Origin: Eudoraea sp.
GTDB taxonomy: Bacteria; Bacteroidota; Bacteroidia; Flavobacteriales; Flavobacteriaceae
Direction: 5' to 3'
NCBI GenBank assembly: GCA_013041785.1
Contig: JABDRK010000135.1
Location: forward strand, 1 to 6,408
DNA length: 6,408 nucleotides
Within the stretch, counting starts at the first letter, position 1. Each line of letters starts with the position of its first letter. The translations under genes and the position numbers were made by a program. Below the pieces are notes generated by a model. It saw only the letters and a program-made list of their open reading frames with translations, had not been told where the DNA came from and searched no databases. Positions 1 through 5,572 of this stretch are shown one piece after another.

Positions 1-145
1 GGACAAGGCACTACTGAGATGGATTCGACTGGGCAGGGCTGTGGGAGACAGCGTCACCGTATTATCCGGACTGAATGCAGAGGATCGGGTAATTATTTCG
101 GCCGAGGGAAAATTATACAACGGAGCAAAAATTCAGGTACAATAA
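1..145 (+). CDS. RND efflux periplasmic adaptor (membrane fusion protein), C-terminal fragment
   Basis: This is the 3' end of a gene that starts outside the window; 47 codons are visible, in the frame starting at base 2, ending at TAA (143-145). The readable segment contains LRWIRLGRAVGDSVTVLSGL, then a DRVIISAEGKL stretch and a hydrophilic end. That is the usual membrane-proximal ending of HlyD/AcrA-type adaptors: a G-x-x-x-GD-x-V-x-V-L-SGL turn followed by G-A-x-I-x-V. Adaptors of this family sit in the periplasm, usually anchored to the inner membrane, and join an RND permease to a TolC-type channel. The stop lies 41 bases before the permease start on the same strand, which fits one operon. 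The lipoyl and hairpin domains are not visible, so the subfamily cannot be assigned. Confidence 0.85.
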   Translation, partial: DKALLRWIRLGRAVGDSVTVLSGLNAEDRVIISAEGKLYNGAKIQVQ

Positions 146-186
146 GCCTGACCAAATGCTTTTAAAAACAAAGAAGCCTTACTAGC

Positions 187-3100
187 ATGAAAGAAGGAAT
201 AGCAGGTAAAATCGCAAAGGCGTTTATAGGATCAAAATTGACTGTATTGCTCATGATCGTTTTTATGGTCATCGGGGTCTATAGTTCCTTTCTTATTCCT
301 CGTGAAGAGGAACCACAGATCGACGTGCCTATGGCCGACATTTTTGTCGGGTACCCGGGCGCAAGCCCAACTGAGGTGGAATCCAGGGTGGTAAAGCCAT
401 TGGAAAAACTTATTTCCAATATCAAAGGGGTAGAGTATGTCTATTCCACTTCAATGGAAGAAAAGGCCATGGTAATCGTACAGTTTTACGTTGGTGAAGA
501 TATTGAGCGCTCCTTCGTAAAACTCTATAACGAGATCAATAAGCACATGGACATCATGCCCCGGGGGGTGACCTTTCCCCTGGTTAAAACCAGAGCCATA
601 GACGATGTCCCCATTTTGGGATTGACGCTCTGGAGTGAAGGCTACGATGATTATCAGCTCAGGCAGATTGCCCAGGAACTCAGGCATGAAATTGAAAAGG
701 TAGACGAGGTTTCGGCAACCACAGAAATCGGGGGTCGCAGCAGGCAATTGCGGGTTTTACTGGACAAAGAGAAAACAGCAGCCAGCGGACTTGATTTTCT
801 GACGGTGGCCCAAATGATCCAGACAAACAATCAGGAACTCTCCAGCGGTACTTTCAATCGCAACGATACAGAATACACAGTAGCTACCGGAGAGTTTCTG
901 AAATCTCTTGAAGATGTTGAAAACCTGGTTGTTGGGATTCAGGATAATCGTCCCATCTATTTGAAACAAATCGCAACCGTAATTGATGGCCCGGGACGCC
1001 CGGATAATTATGTGAACCTTGGTTTTGGTCAGGCCAGTCCAAAAGTTTCAGATTACCCCGCAGCCTATCCTGCGGTAACCCTCTCTATTGCCAAGCGCAA
1101 GGGTGCGGATGCCATGAAGATTTCTGAGCGCATCCTGCAAAAGGTAGATAATTTAAAGACCAGTCTGATCCCGGATGATGTAAAAATTGAGGTAACCCGA
1201 AATTATGGACAGACTGCCTCCCAAAAGGTGTCGGAATTGCTGATGCACCTGATTGGGGCGATCATTGCCGTCACCTTTGTAGTTATGCTGGCCATGGGCT
1301 GGAGGGGAGGCCTGGTAGTATTCCTGTCGGTTCCCATCACCTTTGCCCTTACGCTTTTGAGCTACTATATGCTGGATTATACCCTGAACCGGATTACCCT
1401 GTTTGCCCTGGTTTTTGTAACCGGTATTGTGGTGGATGATTCTATTATAATAGCCGAAAATATGCACCGGCATTTCAAATTGAAAAGGTTGCCCTTTAGA
1501 CAGGCGGCTCTATATGCCATTAACGAGGTGGGCAATCCAACCATCCTGGCCACTTTTACGGTAATTGCCTCGGTATTACCCATGGCCTTTGTTTCCGGAT
1601 TAATGGGTCCTTATATGTCGCCCATGCCTATTGGGGCTTCGATTGCTATGATTTTATCACTCTTCGTGGCCCTCACCATTACCCCTTATCTGGGTTATCT
1701 CTTTCTAAAGGAAAAAGACCACAAAGCTGAGAAAGATCCTGAAGAAAATGACAAAGAGTCCCTCATATATCGCATTTATGAACGGTTTGAAAAACCCCTG
1801 ATTGAAAACAAAAAGATTCGCTGGACTTTTTTGGGGATAACCTTCTTCTTGCTGGCAGCCTCAATAGGCCTGTTTTTCACCAAGACCGTTGCGGTTAAAA
1901 TGCTGCCATTCGACAACAAAAATGAATTTCAGGTAGTCATTGACATGCCTGAAGGCACAACCCTGGAAAGAACTGCCGGGGTCGCGAATGAAGTTGCTCA
2001 ATACCTGTCGACTCAGCAGCAGGTAGTTAATTATCAGACGTATGTGGGTACTTCTGCACCCATTACCTTCAATGGCCTGGTAAGGCATTACGATTTGCGT
2101 GGAGCGAGCAATATGGCAGACATCCAGGTGAATCTGGTAGATAAGCACGACCGAAGCGAACAAAGCCATGATATTGCCAGAGCGGTCAGGAAAACAATTC
2201 AGGAAATAGGAAGTCGTTACAACGCCAACATTAAAATCGTTGAAGTACCGCCCGGTCCTCCTGTTTTATCGACTATAGTTGGGGAAGTTTACGGTCCAGA
2301 TTATGAGCAACAGATAGCCCTGGCAGATCAGGTGGTAGGATTGCTAAAAGCGACACCTGATGTGGTGGATATCGATTGGATGGTGGAAGCTGATCAAATC
2401 CGGTACAAATATATTGCAGACAAGGAACGTGCTATGCTCAATGGTGTTTCCCCTGAACAGATTGCACATACGTTAAACATGGCCCTTTCAGACCGCGCCA
2501 TCACCAATCTTTATGATGAGACCGCAGCTCAACAGGTGCCGCTCATATTGACCCTTGAGGAAAAGGAAAGGTCCAGTACGGCAGATCTCAACCAGATACA
2601 GCTTAAGTCACAGGCAGGCCATTTGGTACCTGTAAGCGACCTCACACAAATTGAAGAAACCCTGAGGCCCAAAAGTATTTATCGAAAAAACCAGAAACGG
2701 GTGGTTTATGTACTGGCCGATATGGCCGGCACCCTGGAGAGCCCGGTTTATGCAATTCTTGGCATGACCGATAAGCTAAGTGATTTGGATTTGCCCGAGG
2801 GGTATACCTTGCAGGAACTGTATATCAGTCAACCAGAGTATGAGGATGATTTTACTGTAAAATGGGATGGGGAATGGCAGATAACCCTTGAGGTATTCCG
2901 GGATCTGGGAATGGCCTTCCTGGGTGTTATTGTCATAATCTATATTCTGATTGTAGGCTGGTTCCAGAATTTCAAGGCTCCGGTAGTAATGATGGTAGCC
3001 ATTCCGCTTTCACTAATCGGGATTGTATTGGGGCACTGGCTTATGGATGCTTATTTCACGGCGACCTCCTTTATTGGAATGATTGCATTGGCAGGGATAA

Positions 3101-3378
3101 TGGTTCGAAATTCGGTGTTACTGATTGATTTTGTGAATCTTAGGGTGTCTGACGGGGTCCCATTAAAGCAGGCTGTAATTGAGGCTGGAGCCGTTCGGAC
3201 TACCCCTATCCTTCTTACGGCAGGAACTGTAGTTATAGGCGCTTTCGTGATTCTGTTTGACCCTATCTTCCAGGGACTGGCGATTTCCCTTATGGGAGGA
3301 ACCATTGCCTCTACGGTATTAACCTTGCTGGTGGTGCCCCTGGTGTATTATATGATTGAATCCAAAAAACACAAATAA
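187..3378 (+). CDS. RND-family efflux permease (AcrB-like inner-membrane pump)
   Basis: A complete 1063-residue protein, the normal length for RND exporters, which use proton influx to drive substrates from the periplasm or inner membrane to a TolC-type channel. TM1 is at about residues 18-38 and is followed by the family motif IPREEEPQIDVP and YPGASPTEVE, which opens the first porter domain. TM2-TM6 occupy about 350-510, a hydrophilic linker about 510-540, TM7 about 542-565, the second periplasmic domain about 570-900, and TM8-TM12 about 905-1057. The TM4 proton-relay pair is present as D417-D418 in VVDDSIIIAEN, matching AcrB D407/D408. The TM10 lysine of AcrB is replaced by arginine, R974, in GIMVRNSVLLIDF. 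The two halves show the expected internal duplication. The double aspartate in TM4 resembles drug-type (HAE) more than heavy-metal-type pumps, but substrate cannot be read from sequence. The start at 187 is the first ATG and places TM1 correctly; the ribosome site is weak. The stop shares its last A with the next ATG. Confidence 0.95.
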   Translation: MKEGIAGKIAKAFIGSKLTVLLMIVFMVIGVYSSFLIPREEEPQIDVPMADIFVGYPGASPTEVESRVVKPLEKLISNIKGVEYVYSTSMEEKAMVIVQFYVGEDIERSFVKLYNEINKHMDIMPRGVTFPLVKTRAIDDVPILGLTLWSEGYDDYQLRQIAQELRHEIEKVDEVSATTEIGGRSRQLRVLLDKEKTAASGLDFLTVAQMIQTNNQELSSGTFNRNDTEYTVATGEFLKSLEDVENLVVGIQDNRPIYLKQIATVIDGPGRPDNYVNLGFGQASPKVSDYPAAYPAVTLSIAKRKGADAMKISERILQKVDNLKTSLIPDDVKIEVTRNYGQTASQKVSELLMHLIGAIIAVTFVVMLAMGWRGGLVVFLSVPITFALTLLSYYMLDYTLNRITLFALVFVTGIVVDDSIIIAENMHRHFKLKRLPFRQAALYAINEVGNPTILATFTVIASVLPMAFVSGLMGPYMSPMPIGASIAMILSLFVALTITPYLGYLFLKEKDHKAEKDPEENDKESLIYRIYERFEKPLIENKKIRWTFLGITFFLLAASIGLFFTKTVAVKMLPFDNKNEFQVVIDMPEGTTLERTAGVANEVAQYLSTQQQVVNYQTYVGTSAPITFNGLVRHYDLRGASNMADIQVNLVDKHDRSEQSHDIARAVRKTIQEIGSRYNANIKIVEVPPGPPVLSTIVGEVYGPDYEQQIALADQVVGLLKATPDVVDIDWMVEADQIRYKYIADKERAMLNGVSPEQIAHTLNMALSDRAITNLYDETAAQQVPLILTLEEKERSSTADLNQIQLKSQAGHLVPVSDLTQIEETLRPKSIYRKNQKRVVYVLADMAGTLESPVYAILGMTDKLSDLDLPEGYTLQELYISQPEYEDDFTVKWDGEWQITLEVFRDLGMAFLGVIVIIYILIVGWFQNFKAPVVMMVAIPLSLIGIVLGHWLMDAYFTATSFIGMIALAGIMVRNSVLLIDFVNLRVSDGVPLKQAVIEAGAVRTTPILLTAGTVVIGAFVILFDPIFQGLAISLMGGTIASTVLTLLVVPLVYYMIESKKHK

Positions 3379-3683
3379 TGAAACTTGTGATTGTTACGGC
3401 TGTAGAAGAATTTGAAGCAGAGGTACTCAAGCTTTTTAGGCAGGCGGGTATTGAGCAGTTTAGTGGGTCTGAGATAGACGGGTATAAAAATCAGGCTTCC
3501 CTGTTAAGAGCTGCCAGCTGGTTCCCGGGTACCGGAGGTGGAGTGGAATCCAGCCTGTTTTTCTCTTTTACCCAGGCAGATAAAATTAAAACGCTCTTTG
3601 AACTCATTTCCGAATTCAACGAACAACTGGAGACACAGAATCCCTTAAGGGCTGTAGTTATTCCTATTGAAGAATCTATTTAA
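3378..3683 (+). CDS. PII-like small protein coupled to the RND permease
   Basis: 101 residues, apparently cytosolic, with no signal or membrane segment. The pattern fits a PII/ferredoxin-like beta-alpha-beta-beta-alpha-beta fold: strand MKLVIVTAV (1-9), helix 10-24, strand and turn SGSEIDGYK (29-37), a loop of about 38-58 with a GTGGG cluster at 51-55, strand SLFFSFTQA (59-67), helix 67-86, and a final strand RAVVIPIEE (91-99). The helix-G-I-x-x-F-S-x-S-E-x-x-G-Y/F stretch and the terminal V-x-P-I/V-E-E resemble PII proteins, but the T-loop region lacks the usual uridylylated tyrosine setting. PII relatives linked to RND efflux genes (the 'PII-NG' group) are known from the literature; assignment to that group is my inference. 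Its ATG overlaps the permease TAA (TAATG), implying translational coupling. A role as a sensor that adjusts pump activity is plausible but untested; ligand unknown. Confidence 0.72.
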   Translation: MKLVIVTAVEEFEAEVLKLFRQAGIEQFSGSEIDGYKNQASLLRAASWFPGTGGGVESSLFFSFTQADKIKTLFELISEFNEQLETQNPLRAVVIPIEESI

Positions 3684-3692
3684 AAAACGACG

Positions 3693-3878
3693 ATGAAAAC
3701 CAGAATTGTACGCGCAGTCGCCGGGAGTTTTATTTTACTCAGCTTAATCCTGGCCATTTATGTTAACTTGAATTGGCTGTGGTTTACAGCCTTTGTTGGG
3801 GTAAACCTTTTACAATCAGCAATTACCCGTTGGTGTTTGATGGAAGATATTTTAATTAAGTTTGGAGTTAAGGATTAG
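3693..3878 (+). CDS. DUF2892-type small inner-membrane protein
   Basis: 61 residues starting 9 bases after the preceding stop, so very likely the same transcript. A short basic N-terminus (MKTRIVRAVAG) leads into two hydrophobic segments at about 8-25 and 29-46, then a polar tail RWCLMEDILIKFGVKD. This matches the DUF2892 pattern (also the membrane part of YgaP-like proteins): N-terminal R-x-V-R/x-x-x-G, two helices, a helix containing VGVNLLQSA, and an end resembling F-C-P-L-x-x-I-L-x-K-x-G. The family cysteine is kept (C48), but the proline that often follows is leucine here. No enzymatic domain such as rhodanese is attached. The function of stand-alone DUF2892 proteins is not established; its position at the end of an efflux operon suggests an accessory role at the inner membrane, which is inference. 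Confidence 0.82.
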   Translation: MKTRIVRAVAGSFILLSLILAIYVNLNWLWFTAFVGVNLLQSAITRWCLMEDILIKFGVKD

Positions 3879-3900
3879 CCGGGGGCTTGAAAAAGACATC

Positions 3901-3970
3901 TTTAGTTTCTAATAACTTTTGATAACTTTTACCGTAAGTTTTTTGGTCAAAATCCTACTTTTATAGCCAC
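3901..3970 (+). promoter_or_regulatory. trxB: Probable trxB promoter region
   Basis: The 117-bp spacer 3879-3995 separates the efflux operon from trxB and is clearly AT-richer than the genes. Bacteroidota promoters use a TAnnTTTG element near -7 and a TTG-type element near -33. Near matches to the -7 element are TAACTTTT-G (3913-3921), TAACTTTTA (3923-3931) and TACTTTTA (3956-3963). None has a perfectly spaced -33 partner, so the exact start of transcription is uncertain. No intrinsic terminator is evident after the efflux operon, so read-through into trxB is possible. Confidence 0.35.
3912..3931 (+). repeat. Tandem 10-bp direct repeat upstream of trxB
   Basis: Two adjacent copies, ATAACTTTTG (3912-3921) and ATAACTTTTA (3922-3931), identical at 9 of 10 bases and spaced by exactly one helical turn. 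The second copy also begins a small inverted repeat, AACTT (3924-3928) with AAGTT (3936-3940). It lies 65-84 bases before the trxB ATG, where a promoter or protein-binding site would be expected. It may only reflect AT-rich promoter sequence. Confidence 0.5.
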
Positions 3971-3995
3971 AGAAACTGTTGATTTTAGTAATGAT

Positions 3996-4961
3996 ATGAG
4001 TGAGCAAACAGAAAGGATTAAGACCTTGATTATTGGTTCTGGCCCCGCGGGCTATACAGCAGCCATTTATGCGGCAAGGGCCGATTTAAAACCTGTGGTG
4101 TATACCGGAATGGAGCCTGGAGGTCAGTTGACCACCACTACGGAAGTGGATAATTTCCCGGGATATCCGGATGGAATTGACGGGCCTACCATGATGGTGC
4201 AGCTTCAGCAACAGGCAGAACGCTTTGGAACCGATGTCCGCATTGGTATGGTAACTGCCGTAGAATTGAGTGATGAGGTTGGAGGCATCCATAAGGCAAC
4301 AATAGACAATGACAAAGTTGTTGAAGCAGAAACTGTCATCATCTCAACAGGGGCTTCTGCCAAATATTTGAATATCCCCAGTGAGCAGCGATTGCGTGGT
4401 GGAGGAGTCTCTGCCTGTGCTGTTTGTGACGGGTTCTTTTATAAAGGACAGGATGTTGCCATTGTAGGCGGGGGTGATACCGCCGCGGAGGAAGCTTCTT
4501 ACCTGGCCAATATATGTAACAAGGTTACCATGTTGATCCGAAAAGACTATATGCGGGCATCCAAAGCCATGCAACATCGGGTTAACAGCCTACCCAATGT
4601 TGAGGTCCGGTTTAACACTGAGGTAGATGAGGTGTTGGGGGATCAGGTAGTCGAAGGTTTACGGGTATTCAATAATAAAACCGGGGCCAAGGAAGAAATC
4701 CCAATAACCGGCCTTTTTATTGCCATCGGGCATACCCCGAATACAGGCATATTTAAAGGGCAGCTGGAAATGGATGAAACAGGTTATATCATCACCAAAG
4801 GCAAATCCACAAAAACAAATAAGCCCGGGGTCTTCGCATCCGGAGACGCACAGGATAAGGAATACCGGCAGGCAGTTACGGCTGCAGGTACCGGATGTAT
4901 GGCCGCATTGGACGCAGAACGCTACCTGGCTACGGTGGAAACTCCGGAAGAGGTATCCTAA
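3996..4961 (+). CDS. trxB: Thioredoxin reductase (NADPH, low-molecular-weight FAD type)
   Basis: 321 residues, the normal length of bacterial TrxB, a cytosolic FAD homodimer that passes electrons from NADPH to thioredoxin. The FAD-binding GSGPAG is at 14-19, followed by GGQLTTTTEVDNFPG typical of the family. The redox-active disulfide is CAVCDG with C141 and C144 (often CATCDG elsewhere). The NADP domain has GGGDTAAEE at 158-166. The site that contacts the NADPH 2'-phosphate, HRRxxxR in Escherichia coli, reads I-R-K-D-Y-M-R here (R182, K183, R187), so basic residues are mostly kept. The C-terminal FAD motif is GVFASGDAQD with D284. The ATG at 3996 puts the FAD motif at the expected distance; an ATG at 3991 runs into a stop at once. 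The 117-bp upstream spacer and the strong hairpin after the stop suggest a single-gene unit, though the upstream operon is co-directional. Confidence 0.97.
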   Translation: MSEQTERIKTLIIGSGPAGYTAAIYAARADLKPVVYTGMEPGGQLTTTTEVDNFPGYPDGIDGPTMMVQLQQQAERFGTDVRIGMVTAVELSDEVGGIHKATIDNDKVVEAETVIISTGASAKYLNIPSEQRLRGGGVSACAVCDGFFYKGQDVAIVGGGDTAAEEASYLANICNKVTMLIRKDYMRASKAMQHRVNSLPNVEVRFNTEVDEVLGDQVVEGLRVFNNKTGAKEEIPITGLFIAIGHTPNTGIFKGQLEMDETGYIITKGKSTKTNKPGVFASGDAQDKEYRQAVTAAGTGCMAALDAERYLATVETPEEVS

Positions 4962-4968
4962 AGGCAAT

Positions 4969-5005
4969 AAAAAAACCGCTGTCCAAAGGCAGCGGTTTAT
5001 TTTTT
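4969..5005. terminator. Bidirectional intrinsic terminator between trxB and the convergent gene
   Basis: A perfect 9-bp stem AAACCGCTG (4973-4981) pairs with CAGCGGTTT (4990-4998) around an 8-base loop. The left arm is preceded by an A run and the right arm is followed by T5000-T5005 after one A, so a U-tract follows the hairpin on both strands. It lies just after the trxB stop (4961) and just past the stop of the minus-strand gene (5017), and can serve both. Confidence 0.9.
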
Positions 5006-5016
5006 ATACCTTTTTT

Positions 5017-5463
5017 TTAGTCGATTCGTTTGTAGTTTTCTGAAAAGGTTCGGTTGCCTTCTTCATCTACGGAAATCTGGCTGTAGCTTCCGTTGTCAAG
5101 AATCAACTCAAACCTGAAGACACTTAGGGTGTCCAGCGCCTGCATCATCTGATAGTCCCCGAATTCTATGGTTTCTATCAGTTCATTTTCTGTGATTCGG
5201 TAGTGGCCAAATCCAAATCTGCCAATGGTATCGTTTGGGTTGGTACGGGACCACATTATCTTGCCGTTGTAGAACATCTTAACCTGTCGGTAGCCCTCAG
5301 GTAAAAGAACTGTATCCGTGACTTCCTGTTCGTCATAGTTAAAGAAACTAACCTGTTCCCATGTGCCCTCTATCGAATGCATGGTATGGGGTGTTGAAGT
5401 CGTGGTTGCTGTTCCAACCAATAAGATGAGCATCAGGAATACGATTCCAATGAATTTTTTCAT
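5017..5463 (-). CDS. Small secreted lipocalin-like protein of unknown function
   Basis: With the start chosen here the product is 148 residues. I prefer the ATG at 5463 over the one at 5499 because it places a standard signal peptide at the very N-terminus: MKKF, a hydrophobic core IGIVFLMLILLVGTA, then a short TTTSTP stretch. No lipobox cysteine is present, so a soluble periplasmic or exported protein is likely. The mature part begins with IEGTWEQVSF, the G-x-W start seen in lipocalin-like beta barrels. It continues with alternating strand-like segments (GYRQVKMFYNGKIMWSR, FGFGHYRITENELIETIEFG, FRFELILDNGSYSQI) and ends in EGNRTFSENYKRID. This resembles uncharacterised Bacteroidota secreted proteins of about 150 residues with lipocalin-like or DUF4488-like folds; the family name is tentative. 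No ligand or catalytic residues are recognised. It lies 109 bases downstream of the BioF-like gene on the same strand and could be transcribed alone. Confidence 0.8.
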   Translation of the reverse strand: MKKFIGIVFLMLILLVGTATTTSTPHTMHSIEGTWEQVSFFNYDEQEVTDTVLLPEGYRQVKMFYNGKIMWSRTNPNDTIGRFGFGHYRITENELIETIEFGDYQMMQALDTLSVFRFELILDNGSYSQISVDEEGNRTFSENYKRID

Positions 5464-5520
5464 GGTCGTGTTATTTAGTGTTACTCTGAAATTATTCATA
5501 AAAGTTACAAAAATTTCATT
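5464..5520 (-). promoter_or_regulatory. Possible promoter of the lipocalin-like gene
   Basis: The 109-bp AT-rich spacer 5464-5572 lies between two co-directional minus-strand genes and has no terminator-like hairpin. On the minus strand it contains TAACTTTTA (5507 down to 5499), a near match to the Bacteroidota TAnnTTTG -7 element, about 36 bases before the chosen ATG. The same nine bases occur upstream of trxB (3923-3931). No convincing -33 element is visible. Confidence 0.3.
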
Positions 5521-5572
5521 AATCCCAGATATGATTTATGGAAATAGTATGCGCTATTTTACGGAAAGTTCG

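Noticed and set aside
1153..1473. Minus-strand open frames inside the RND permease gene
   Set aside because: The sense frame is a clear full-length RND permease; the antisense peptides are rich in H, Q and G and match no known pattern.
187..3378. Assignment of the permease as a CusA/CzcA heavy-metal pump
   Set aside because: The TM4 motif is VVDDSIIIAEN with adjacent aspartates, as in AcrB-type pumps, not the D-x-x-x-x-x-D-G pattern of metal pumps; a neighbouring PII-like gene alone is not enough.
3877..3887. Small GC hairpin AGCC-GGG-GGCT at the DUF2892 stop codon, as a terminator of the efflux operon
   Set aside because: The stem is only 4 bp with a 3-base loop and is followed by A-rich, not T-rich, sequence.
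4720..5043. Plus-strand open frame of 107 codons overlapping the end of trxB
   Set aside because: It lies out of frame inside trxB, runs through the terminator hairpin and has a low-complexity, basic composition typical of a shadow frame.
5464..5499. Longer N-terminus of the lipocalin-like protein beginning at the ATG at 5499
   Set aside because: The extra 12 residues would precede an otherwise standard signal peptide starting MKKF; the downstream ATG at 5463 is the better start, although neither has a clear ribosome site.
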